A stretch of 31,634 nt of DNA from Saprolegnia diclina VS20 (taxonomy: Eukaryota; Oomycota; Saprolegniomycetes; Saprolegniales; Saprolegniaceae): the NCBI RefSeq assembly GCF_000281045.1, contig NW_008246133.1:152573-184206 (forward strand), in the 5' to 3' direction. Both the position numbers and the translations under genes were made by a program. Of the stretch, positions 10,843 to 19,767 are shown piece after piece. A model generated the notes under the pieces. That model searched no databases and had not been told where the DNA came from. It saw nothing but the letters and a program-made list of their open reading frames with translations. Position 1 is the first letter of the stretch; every line of letters begins with the position of its first letter.

Positions 10843-11873
10843 TTACAAAGCCAGCATGACGACCGACGCCACGGCCATCGAGACGAGGCTCGTGAGTGCG
10901 GCTCCCATTGCGGCCGACTTGGGCGTCGCGCCCGGCACCGTCGTCGTCGTCGGCTTGATGGTGGCGGTCGCATTGTCCGTCTTGTTGGCCGACGAGGCTT
11001 TGGGTGCGGGCGTCACGGTCGCTAGCTGCGACGGCGCCTTGGTCACGACCGTCGACGTGCCCGTGACCGTGAGGTTGGCGTAGCACGGCTTCATGGTGCC
11101 GTTGGCGTAGAAGAGGCCAAAGTGCTGCTCGACGTTGTCCGTGTCCGTCTCGTTCGAGTTGAACGCCATGTCAAACGACGTAAAGTAGTAGTAGTTCCAG
11201 TCCATTTGCTTGGCCAAAAGCGAAAAGTCGTTCAAGTATTTCTAACCCTTCATCAGACCACCATCGAGAGATGAAGATGAGAGCGTACCGCCGCCTGCGC
11301 CGGCGTCGACGGACCCGCTTTCGCAGCAAAACCACCGGTGGCCCAGCCCGTTTCCGAAATGAGAATCTTCTTCTTGTACTTGATGGCGGACGCGATCACC
11401 GGCTCCATGCGCTTGTAAAACCACGCGGCCGACTCGTTGGCGTTCTTCTTCTCCCAGTACGGGTATTGATTCGCCGACACAATGTCCACCTACGCAAGCA
11501 ACATGGGCTACGAGCGCAAGAAACGCCGAGGAAATGCGTCGTACCGCTTCGACCATCGACGGGTTGGCGGCCCACGTGTCCGCATAGTCGGCAATTGTCA
11601 CCGGTACGGTGATCTTGGCCTTGGCGAGCTCGTCCTTGACCTCCTGCATGTTGGCAATCGCCTACATCCGAGGTGAGTCAAATGGCAACAGATGCACAAT
11701 CCTACAGTTTCCGGAGTCACGTCGTTGCGGAACACAGCGGCCGACCCGACGTGGATGCCAACGACGGTGCTGTCAATTAAACGACCCTCGATGAGCTCAG
11801 TGAGCTTGACTTTCTCCGCATCAAAGATCGACGGGACGTTGCCGACCCAGAGCCCAAGCCAGACCGTGAGGCC
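10843..11873 (-). CDS. GH17 glucan endo-1,3-beta-glucosidase, copy A (5' end in gap; acid/base Glu replaced)
   Basis: Visible exons: from the gap edge at 11873 to 11706, then 11661-11545, 11489-11289 and 11241-10843, with introns of 44, 55 and 47 nt. Exon lengths and intron positions match copy B exactly for the two middle exons (117 and 201 nt). Compared with copy B, about 82 N-terminal residues, including the signal peptide, should lie in the N run. GH17 enzymes cleave beta-1,3-glucan, the main oomycete wall polymer. The nucleophile motif ISETGWATGG is present. The acid/base motif reads VGSAAVFR where copy B has VGSEAVYR, so the general acid Glu is Ala (codon 11739-11741). The Thr-rich tail ends in a hydrophobic segment (LTSLVSMAVASVVMLAL), suggesting a GPI anchor. 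A catalytically inactive glucan-binding role is possible. Confidence 0.85.
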
Positions 11874-12526
11874 NNNNNNNNNNNNNNNNNNNNNNNNNNN
11901 NNNNNNNNNNNNNNNNNNNNNNNNNNNNNNNNNNNNNNNNNNNNNNNNNNNNNNNNNNNNNNNNNNNNNNNNNNNNNNNNNNNNNNNNNNNNNNNNNNNN
12001 NNNNNNNNNNNNNNNNNNNNNNNNNNNNNNNNNNNNNNNNNNNNNNNNNNNNNNNNNNNNNNNNNNNNNNNNNNNNNNNNNNNNNNNNNNNNNNNNNNNN
12101 NNNNNNNNNNNNNNNNNNNNNNNNNNNNNNNNNNNNNNNNNNNNNNNNNNNNNNNNNNNNNNNNNNNNNNNNNNNNNNNNNNNNNNNNNNNNNNNNNNNN
12201 NNNNNNNNNNNNNNNNNNNNNNNNNNNNNNNNNNNNNNNNNNNNNNNNNNNNNNNNNNNNNNNNNNNNNNNNNNNNNNNNNNNNNNNNNNNNNNNNNNNN
12301 NNNNNNNNNNNNNNNNNNNNNNNNNNNNNNNNNNNNNNNNNNNNNNNNNNNNNNNNNNNNNNNNNNNNNNNNNNNNNNNNNNNNNNNNNNNNNNNNNNNN
12401 NNNNNNNNNNNNNNNNNNNNNNNNNNNNNNNNNNNNNNNNNNNNNNNNNNNNNNNNNNNNNNNNNNNNNNNNNNNNNNNNNNNNNNNNNNNNNNNNNNNN
12501 NNNNNNNNNNNNNNNNNNNNNNNNNN
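11874..12526. other. Assembly gap (N run)
   Basis: 653 undetermined bases. By comparison with copy B, about 246 nt of glucanase copy A exon 1 and its promoter should fall here. The true gap length may differ from the number of Ns. Confidence 0.99.
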
Positions 12527-13288
12527 CCAGCGGCGACCAATCATGGGCCCTCAAAGTGCGCATAGAGGAATTGTTGGTTGGTGTGTACGGCCCGTCGCGT
12601 TGGTACTAGTAACGCACGGCAGTGGGCTACGACAGCACATCTGCATAATTTGGAGTAGTGTGTCAATGCTTGTCGCTGATGAGCTATCAAATCTGATGCT
12701 GATTGCTCAGGAAACATTTTGGTCTCGAGAGCGCATCGGCTCGCGCCGTTCTCGTGCAAAAATGCCACTACCCGAAAATGCAATTTTATTCAAATCGATT
12801 CATTGATAAATCACCCAGTCCCAGGGAGGCCGCAAATCAGCACGTTGAACCTCTCTCAACAGTAGCGACTTGGAGTGGGCCGTTGAAAATAATCCCAGCA
12901 CTTGCCAACATTTTCTACATTTTGGCCATGCACCGCACCGGCAGGCGTGAGGCTTGTCGATCCCAAATCGAAACTTTTGCAACCTTCTCAAATCGTTGTG
13001 ATAATTTCAGGGACGCTTTCTCTAACCCTAGAGTGGCTCCATGTCAACGCGCGTGGCTATCAAAGGTCTGCAAGTATTTGTTTTCAAAACTCGCGACCAA
13101 TTGCTATTTTGTAATCTTGTTATTAACAACTTCAGTTCCTGGTGAAACCTACCGCCGGTGGTATGCTGCATTCCCCACTCCTTCAATCGACCTCCCAGTA
13201 TTGCAACTTGCTCCACTGGTCTCTTAGTTTGACTCGGTGTTATACTCGACATCTTTATTTTCATCAGCAACATTCGCTGATGTGTAGT
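12527..13288. other. Spacer between the two glucanases
   Basis: An AT-richer sequence between the gap and the stop of copy B. A plus-strand frame at 12703-13227 has no family resemblance and unlikely composition. I see no gene, repeat or RNA here. Confidence 0.4.
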
Positions 13289-14632
13289 TTACATGGCCAT
13301 CATGAAGACGGACGCGACGGCGATCGTCACGAGGCTTGTAAGAGCGGCGCCCGTTGCCGCCGACTTGGTGTTGGCCTTGCCAGAGCCCGTCGAGTTGGAG
13401 CCCGCGCTCGGCGACGTGCTCGCACCCGGCGACGACGTCGCACCGGCCGGCTTGGTCGAGTTGTTTGACTTGGGACCCATGCCGTCGTTATTGTTCTTGG
13501 GGATCGTGTTGGGCACCGGCGTCATGGTGACGTTGGAGAGCTGCGACGGCGCCTTGGTTACGACCGTCGTCGCGCCCGAGACGGTGAGCTCGGCGTAGCA
13601 CGGCTTCATGGTGGCGTTGGCGTAGTAGAGGCCAAAATGCTGCTCGACGTTGTCAACGATCGACGTGTTCGCGTTGAACGCAGGGTCAAACGACGTAAAG
13701 TAGTAGTAGTCCCAGTCCATTTGCTTGGCCAGAACCGAAAAGTCGTTGAAGTATTTCTATCCCCATTACATGTCAGACCAGAATTTCGAGAGCGATCAAA
13801 GGTGCGTACCGCCGCCTGCGCCGGCGTCGCCGGGCCCGTGTTGACCGCCGACCCACCGGTGGCCCAGCCCGTTTCCGAGATAAGAATCTTCTTCTTGTAC
13901 TTGGTCGCGGACGCAATCAGCGGCTCCATGCGCATGTAAAACCACGCGGCCGCGTCATTGGCGTTCTTGTTTTCCCAAAACGGAAATTGATTGGCCGACA
14001 CAATGTCCACCTACAAGTTTCGGCTACGATCTCAAGACGCTTCGAGTGCTGTCGTACCGCCTCGACCATCGACGGGTTCGCAATCCACGTATCGCCAATG
14101 TCGGCAATCGTCACCGGCACGTTGATCTTGGCCGTCGAGAGCACCGCCTTGACCTCCTTAAAGTTCGAGATCGCCTGCGCCAACCATGAGCTACACCGCC
14201 ACGCACGGCACGTCGTACCGTCTCGGGCGTCACGTCCTTGCGGTACACGGCCTCCGACCCGACGTGCACGCCAACAACGGTGCTGTCGACGAGACCGCTC
14301 GAGATGAGCGACGACAGCTTGGCCTTCTCGGCAGCAAAGATCGTCGGCTCAGGGCCAACCCAGAGGCCGAGCCAGACCGTGAGACCCGCCTTCTTGGCCG
14401 AGGCAATGACCAGCTCGGCCGTGTTGCAGTCAGTGAGCGAGTAGATGCGCACGCCCTTGGTAATCTTGGACAAGATCGCAAAATCCTTGTCGATTTGCGC
14501 CGACGACTTGCAGTTGGTGGCGTCGGGACCCCAGTTGGGCCCAATGCGCGGGTTGTAGTTGATACCGGGCACCGAGATGGCCGCGTTGGCGACGGCGAGC
14601 GAGGTCGCGAGTAGGACGGCTGCGGATTTCAT
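13289..14632 (-). CDS. GH17 glucan endo-1,3-beta-glucosidase, copy B, GPI-anchor type
   Basis: Four exons: 14632-14219, 14174-14058, 14010-13810 and 13756-13289, with introns of 44, 47 and 53 nt. The product is 399 aa. It has a signal peptide (MKSAAVLLATSLAVANA), the GH17 start GINYNPRIGPNWG, predicted acid/base Glu127 in VGSEAVYR and predicted nucleophile Glu223 in ISETGWATGG. The barrel ends near residue 285 at KPCYAELTVSG. It is followed by a Ser/Thr/Asn/Pro-rich linker and a C-terminal hydrophobic stretch (LTSLVTIAVASVFMMAM) typical of GPI signals. It would act outside the plasma membrane on wall beta-1,3-glucan. I start at ATG 14632; an in-frame ATG at 14656 (MLAIPQRA) would bury the signal peptide. 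It forms a head-to-tail pair with copy A downstream and keeps both catalytic residues. Confidence 0.9.
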
Positions 14633-15378
14633 TGCCCGTTGTGGAATGGCGAGCAAGTTGCTCTTCAGCCAACGCGTGTGTCACACGTGTGTTCGATTCG
14701 CATTTGATTGGGTGACGGCAACGGCAATCTCGCGCGGATTGGCTGGAATTTGAAAGGCAGTTTCAGATGAGCGTCAGAGGCGCGTTTTCGACGGGAGATG
14801 CAGCGCGCGCAAGGTCGCGTCACGCGGTATGGGCGATGTAATGCTCTTGACCAACTATTACACGAGGAATTCACTTGCGGGGAGCCATACAAAGTCTGAT
14901 ACAAGTGGTGAGCATCGGACAATGTACAGCAACGGCCCCACGACCGACACAACACCTGCTACTCACTCGCAGAGCCTATGCGCCCCATGTCCGCTGTAGA
15001 GTTGGCTCACGGCTCTAGCCCCAGAGCTCTGCAGCTGAGCTCTGCTACTACGCAGTTCGCAATGTACCGGTATGCCGGAGGAAGCCAACACGGCCATCAA
15101 ACCACCATGACATCGACCAGTACTAGTACAGTGCACGTCGACTCTACTCTTGTCGTTGATGGCGTGTTAACGTTGCCAACGCCAAGCTCCCGCTGATAAT
15201 AGTATATGAGCTCAAGAGTGTGCGCTGAAGTTAGGCGACGAGTCCAGCAAGACTACACCGAGGATAGGGGTGGGGCCCGCCCGATGTCCACCTAACCCTA
15301 GTGCGATGTTTGCGGCGCCGCCCATTCGAGTCAAGGCCGCACAAGGATACAAATACCGCAACGAGCTCATTATATATA
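14633..15378. other. Intergenic, presumed promoter of glucanase copy B
   Basis: About 750 bp without a convincing frame. A small plus-strand frame at 14978-15196 is Ser/Thr rich with no start context or homology that I recognise. One CTAACCCTA occurs near 15292 but is not repeated. Confidence 0.35.
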
Positions 15379-17088
15379 CTACCCGCGGGGCTCAAAATAC
15401 CGGTCTGGCGGTCGGTCCAACCGAACCTTGACATCGAGGTGCTTGATTTGATCGGCCTTGAGACGCTGCTTGCGCTCGTACTCGGCGACATCCAATTTGC
15501 CTTTGGTATACGCGCCAGCCTCCATGCTATTCACACAAGTTGATGAGACACTGCCGATGCACATGGGCCAAGGATACCCGAGCGGGAGGGTGTCGACCGT
15601 ATTCAACGACGTCTCGTACTGTGCGTCCTCGCCAAATGGGTAGTAGTCGTACTCGTTGCGGCGTACTTGGTGCGCAAATTCCGACGTCTTGGGGAGGTAA
15701 ATCATGTCGTGGGCCCGGCTCTCTTCCATGAGCGGCGGCTCACTGCTCTCCGAGCTCTTGGTTTTTTCCACTGGTGGCGGCGCTTGCAGTTGCTGGATGA
15801 GCGTGGCCTTGACGCGGTACGAGCCCGCCTCGGCGCCCAGCGGCAGCGTGTCGTCCGCGTTGTCGACACACGTCAAGTACGCGTCCTCTTCTTCCGGGTA
15901 GGGCACATGGAAGCGCGATGGCGCGGGACTCGGACCCAAGGCCGCGGGCTGATATGCCGGGGCAACCGGCAGCGGCAAGAACCCTCCTTCGGGCCCACTC
16001 GGCCGACGCTTCGCCTCCGGTGCGCGGTGCACATCGACGGCACGCGGAGGTTCTTGTGGTGCGGGGCGTTGGTAGATCGACTCGGGGGCGCGGTGCAGTG
16101 GCTCGGGGGCGCGGTGCAGTGGTTCGGGGGCGCGCCGGGGTGGGTCCTGTGGCATCGTCGGGACGCGCGACGCACCGAGCTGGTTGATAAGTGCCGCTTT
16201 CTTGGCGGCGCGCATTTCTGGCGTTTGGTGCGGCTTGGAACGCGGTGCTCTCGGTGCTTCTCGCGGCAGCTCGATCGGCGCGTTGAACTTAGAGGGCATC
16301 TTTGCCATTGGTTGCTCCCGGGGTAGCTCGATCGGTGCGTCAAAGACTGAGTGCAATTTTGGTGGCGACGCGTGCGACGACGACGACGTCGACCGCAACG
16401 GCGGCGTGACATGCTGCGAGGCGTGGGACGTCCGGGACGCGCGGGTCGGCCGCGGCTCGGGCGTGGCGGCAACGGGCAGCGGCTTGACAACGACGGGTGG
16501 AGGCCGCGGCGCGATCGGTGGTGCCGCTTCAGCTGGCGCTGGAGCCGTTGTCGTCGGCGATAAGCTCAGGCCGTAGTTGATATCGTCCGGTGCGACTGGG
16601 TCCACGTTGAAGCGAAAGCTCACGGGCGCTGCCTGCGGCCTTGCAGCTTGTGGCAACGCCGGTTTGCCAGCAGGTGGCGGCTGGTACGACGGCGCAGGCC
16701 TGGCGGCTGCAGGCGCGTGTCTGGTGACCGGCGACGTTGGCATCGGCGGCTGCTTGTACACCGAGTGCATCGGGTCCTGCGCAAGCGACTCGGACGGCGA
16801 CGTGGCTTCCGTCTCCCGCTGCAAATGGTGGAAGCGCGATGCATGTATGTCTTTGCGCGGGCGCGGCGCCTCCATGGCGTCAACGGGGTCGACAAAGTCT
16901 TCAAACTGCGGCGCCTTGGCCTGGCGCTTGCAGCACTTGCGCAGCACAAAGATGAGCGCGACGGCCACGACGAGGCCGACGCCGACACCAATAAGAACTA
17001 CCGTGACGAGGTGGCTGTCGCCGTCGTCCGCGCGGACGCTGGGCGCCGCTGCTGCGAGAAGAAGCGGCAGAAGCGCGCGTCGTCGCAT
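15379..17088 (-). CDS. Single-pass membrane protein with long Pro-rich cytoplasmic tail
   Basis: An intronless frame of 569 aa from ATG 17088. Order: signal peptide (MRRRALLPLLLAAAAPSVRA), a very short exterior (DDGDSH), one TM helix at about 27-49, a basic stop-transfer (RKCCKRQ), then about 510 residues of Pro/Ala-rich tail. The tail repeats itself. FDAPIELPRE and FNAPIELPRE are one pair, and HRAPEPL occurs in tandem. KAALINQL and KATLIQQL form another pair. An acidic Tyr-containing block ends in DTLPLG twice: EEDAYLTCVDNADDTLPLG, and GEDAQYETSLNTVDTLPLG further on. The C-terminus has a Lys/Arg-rich helix (YERKQRLKADQIKHLDVK). This layout resembles a scaffold or adaptor with docking motifs. 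No known domain was recognised, and function is unknown. Confidence 0.75.
   Translation of the reverse strand: MRRRALLPLLLAAAAPSVRADDGDSHLVTVVLIGVGVGLVVAVALIFVLRKCCKRQAKAPQFEDFVDPVDAMEAPRPRKDIHASRFHHLQRETEATSPSESLAQDPMHSVYKQPPMPTSPVTRHAPAAARPAPSYQPPPAGKPALPQAARPQAAPVSFRFNVDPVAPDDINYGLSLSPTTTAPAPAEAAPPIAPRPPPVVVKPLPVAATPEPRPTRASRTSHASQHVTPPLRSTSSSSHASPPKLHSVFDAPIELPREQPMAKMPSKFNAPIELPREAPRAPRSKPHQTPEMRAAKKAALINQLGASRVPTMPQDPPRRAPEPLHRAPEPLHRAPESIYQRPAPQEPPRAVDVHRAPEAKRRPSGPEGGFLPLPVAPAYQPAALGPSPAPSRFHVPYPEEEDAYLTCVDNADDTLPLGAEAGSYRVKATLIQQLQAPPPVEKTKSSESSEPPLMEESRAHDMIYLPKTSEFAHQVRRNEYDYYPFGEDAQYETSLNTVDTLPLGYPWPMCIGSVSSTCVNSMEAGAYTKGKLDVAEYERKQRLKADQIKHLDVKVRLDRPPDRYFEPRG
16081..16134. repeat. 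21-bp tandem repeat inside the Pro-rich protein gene
   Basis: Two identical 21-nt units (16081-16101 and 16102-16122) are followed by a partial third. They encode HRAPEPL repeats on the minus strand, so copy number can change in frame. Confidence 0.8.
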
Positions 17089-17655
17089 ATCGGATGAGGG
17101 AGTGGGCGCATCAGTATGACCCGCTAGAGACGGTTCGTTTCGACGCCAAATTGGCCCTGCTAGCCAAATGCACCAATCAGAACCAAGTGCAAACTGGAAA
17201 TATTACATACAAACACCAAGTGGCATCTGACTAGTATGGACGGTAACCATGGACAGGCGGCAACCCAGATCCGTCGCTACGGCGCGCGAAACAACACGCA
17301 GTCGACCGCGATCGCTTGGTCGCGTCGCTTTGGTAGGGACTTCGAACCCGTGCTCGCTCGCGCCAACGTGCGACGAGGAGGCGTCGACGGCGAGTTCTTT
17401 ATGGGTGTGCGTCGAGCGAGACATGTGTCGATCTTGCGGTTCGCCAAACACAAATGGCGCGTCGCGGGCAAAGACGACGTGGGCATCCAGGAGAGGAAGA
17501 CGCCCAATCAATCCCGTCATCCTGGCATTGCCGACCAATCCCGCAGGCGACAAGCAGCCCTAGCCGGCGCGAGAGAGGGCAAGGCGAGTCGAGTAAAGAG
17601 ATTTGTCGCTATTGACGTAATGTACGAGTGTTAGAAAGACGAGGGTACTACAAAC
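17089..17655. other. GC-rich stretch of uncertain coding status
   Basis: This lies between the Pro-rich protein gene and the broken HAD-like gene. It is GC-rich like coding DNA, and open frames exist on both strands: plus 17236-17634, plus 17249-17563 and minus 17203-17553. The 17249 frame carries a CDEEAS..C..DMCRSCG pattern faintly like a B-box. No frame is convincing; a decayed gene is possible. Confidence 0.25.
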
Positions 17656-18297
17656 TCAAAAGGCAATGTCGGCTGCGGTCTTGAGAAAGGCCACTTCATC
17701 AAAGCTTGCTTTTAGCTTTCGGAGCCGATCGCTGCACTCGAGGATCGTGGGCTGGGCACGCGCGAACGCCATCGTCTTGAGGACGACCGAAGGCGCAGCG
17801 GGGCCAACGGCGCGGGCGGCGGCGCGCAGGGCCTCGGTGCCAAAGACAGCGACCGAAATGTCCCACGACTTGCAGTCGTCGGCGTGCTTTTGGTAGAGCC
17901 CTTAAAGCACCTTGACGTACCATGCGTCATTGGGCGGCGTGTCGGCGTACACGACGAGGACGCCGGGGTGGTGGAAGAGGAGCTCCTTTGCGCGGCGAAA
18001 GTACGCCGCGCAGAGCTCGAGTATCGCTTGCTCTTGGTCGTCACACACAATGTAGACGGCGCCGAGCGAGAGCGCGTGGGCAATGACCTCTGCAATTTGC
18101 AAGTCGAGCTGGTCCAAGAGCGCAAACATCACTTGGCTCTCGGGCGTGTGCGCGCTCGACGCAAAGTTGCTGCGGCGCAGCCACGACGTCGGACACAGCA
18201 AGTTGTTCCAGCCAAAGACAAACGCCGTCTCGATCGGCATGACGCTGCCCGTGTCCATGTCGACCGACACGGACACTTCACGCACCAAGCTCGTCAT
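17656..18297 (-). pseudogene. HAD-like (catalytic Asp lost) family member 4, in-frame stop
   Basis: ATG 18297 opens MTSLVREVSVSVDMD and reads through the family's first motif VFGWNNLLCPTSWL, the middle VYIVCDDQEQAILELC and WYVKVL, then a TAA at 17904-17902. The same frame continues for 81 further codons with the conserved C-terminal half (VAVFGTEALRAAA, then VLKTMAF), ending at TGA 17658-17656. With the stop ignored, the length is 213 codons, like its three paralogs (212-237 aa). No GT..AG intron of a length divisible by three removes the stop. It is either a recent pseudogene, a polymorphic or read-through stop, or a base error. It lies divergently from the zinc-repeat gene, about 4 kb from the other copies and on the opposite strand. 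Confidence 0.75.
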
Positions 18298-18722
18298 CGT
18301 CGTGCCGGGTTGTAAACTGAAGGCGGCAGAAAAGTCAAGCCGTGCGACGATGCCATTGGCTGTTTCAATAGCTTTTCTCGACGTGGATTGGCTCGTTTTT
18401 GAATTGGCTATTCGCACGCAACATCTCGTGCCTGTCATCAACATGACGTGGCGGCATAAGACGCGTTGGCGTATATCCTCGGCCACGATGCGCACGGAGG
18501 AGCCTGGACAATGACAAAGTCGCAAAAGATGGTCGAGATGGTCGACAGCAGGGTCGGCACATTGCAGTATCCTCGAGACAAAGGTCGAATGTACGAGGAA
18601 CCACGTGGACTCGACACCAGCTGGCCTCGACATTTCCACGAAATTACCGCGCGCCCACATCGCGCCGATCTTGCCATTTTCGAAACCAGCGCGCAACACT
18701 AACGACGCCAACACCGCCCTTC
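18298..18722. other. Divergent intergenic region
   Basis: This is the shared upstream region of the broken HAD-like gene and the zinc-repeat gene. The minus-strand frame of the former stays open to 18714, but the extra sequence has no resemblance to its paralogs, so I treat it as non-coding. Confidence 0.4.
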
Positions 18723-19336
18723 ATGGCGCACCACGACCCAAAGGCTGCCGCGGCGCGCCGCGCTTTGTGCCAGTTCAAGGGCTGCACGAAATTTGCCCAG
18801 ACCCGCGGTCGATGCAAAGGTATCGCTTTGGATGCAAGCGGTGCAGATAGTCCAGTCTGTCTGTAGCCCATGGTGGCGGCACGCGCTGCAAGGTCGAGAC
18901 GTGCATCAAGCTCGCGCAGAGCCGTGGGCACTGCATCGCGCACGGCGGCGGGCGCAAGTGCCACATCGAGTCGTGCGACAAGCTCGCGCAGAGCAAGGGC
19001 TACTGCATTGCCCACGGGGGCGGTCGCAAGTGCGGTACGCCTGTACAAATGAATGCTAAGACTAAGAACGTTCCACTAGCGATGGAGGGCTGCGAAAAGT
19101 TTTCGCAGATCAAGGGCAAGTGCAAAGCCCATGCAAAGACGTCCCAGTCGCCACCGGCGACGCCACGGTCCCCACCTGTGCTCCACCCCCTCCCGCCGCT
19201 CATTCACGCCAAAGTCTCGGCGCTGCAGATGCCGTCCAGCATCAGTCTCAGCCCATTGCGGGCCTGCATTCGCCGACCGGAAGCCACCGCTTGCTCGTTC
19301 GCAGCGCTCTTTGAGCCGTCGCCACCAACCGCGTGA
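18723..19336 (+). CDS. WRKY19-like Cys/His-repeat zinc protein
   Basis: Three exons: 18723-18819, 18867-19034 and 19080-19336, with introns of 47 and 45 nt. The product is 173 aa. It contains four back-to-back units with the same spacing C-x4-C-x9-C-x2-H: CQFKGCTKFAQTRGRCKAH, CKVETCIKLAQSRGHCIAH, CHIESCDKLAQSKGYCIAH and CAMEGCEKFSQIKGKCKAH, the first three followed by GGG. Oomycete genomes hold many such proteins, usually annotated WRKY19-like although they lack a WRKY domain. Each unit probably binds one zinc. The remaining 80 residues are Pro/Ser-rich and end with a short Cys-containing tail. Intron 1 splits the last half of unit 1, and intron 2 falls after the first Cys of unit 4, so introns do not follow unit borders. 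Function is unknown; nuclear or DNA binding is often assumed. Confidence 0.85.
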
Positions 19337-19767
19337 CCGACCAAAATGTGATGCATATCGCCTTTTTGATGGATCCGAGAAAAACTACACTAATTTATTT
19401 CATAAATCTTCCAAATACTTACGAAAATTGAAAGTTAGGGAGGCGTGAGCTATATGCCGTTATCGACCCCGTCGCCGGAGCGCAAAGACAACCCGCAGCT
19501 AACTCGGTTACGCTACATTGTGTTGGACTGCAAAGCGTAGAGCTACTGCCCTATGTGTAGTTCGGCTGGATGTCATACCGACAGATGAAGTCTGCAATAT
19601 GTCTCTCGGTGCACCTCTTCAACCCTCTCGACAGCTACGGGACAAATGCACCTCCGTATCCTCGTTTTCACGGCCAGAGAATAGACATTCGATGGTCTCG
19701 TTTGGTAGGGAATAGGGTTGCATGGTACATGAAGGAGTATATAACGAGGGAGATCGGTCGAGGCGGC
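19337..19767. other. Convergent intergenic region
   Basis: It lies between the 3' ends of the zinc-repeat and rhomboid genes. An AT-rich part at about 19380-19440 fits 3' UTR or terminator sequence. No gene was seen. Confidence 0.45.

Noticed and set aside
11598-12609. Long open frames across the gap on both strands
   Set aside because: They are open only because N codons are not stops. Only the minus-strand glucanase frame has support.
12703-13227. 174-codon plus-strand frame between glucanases
   Set aside because: AT-richer than the genes here, no recognisable motif, and composition of random translation.
15289-15300. CTAACCCTA, telomere-like
   Set aside because: A single occurrence without tandem repetition.
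17885-17936. Intron with donor GTACGTCAAG removing the in-frame TAA of HAD-like copy 4
   Set aside because: The AG ends give lengths of 10, 20, 34 or 52 nt. None is divisible by three, so the conserved downstream frame would be lost, and two are far below the sizes seen elsewhere.
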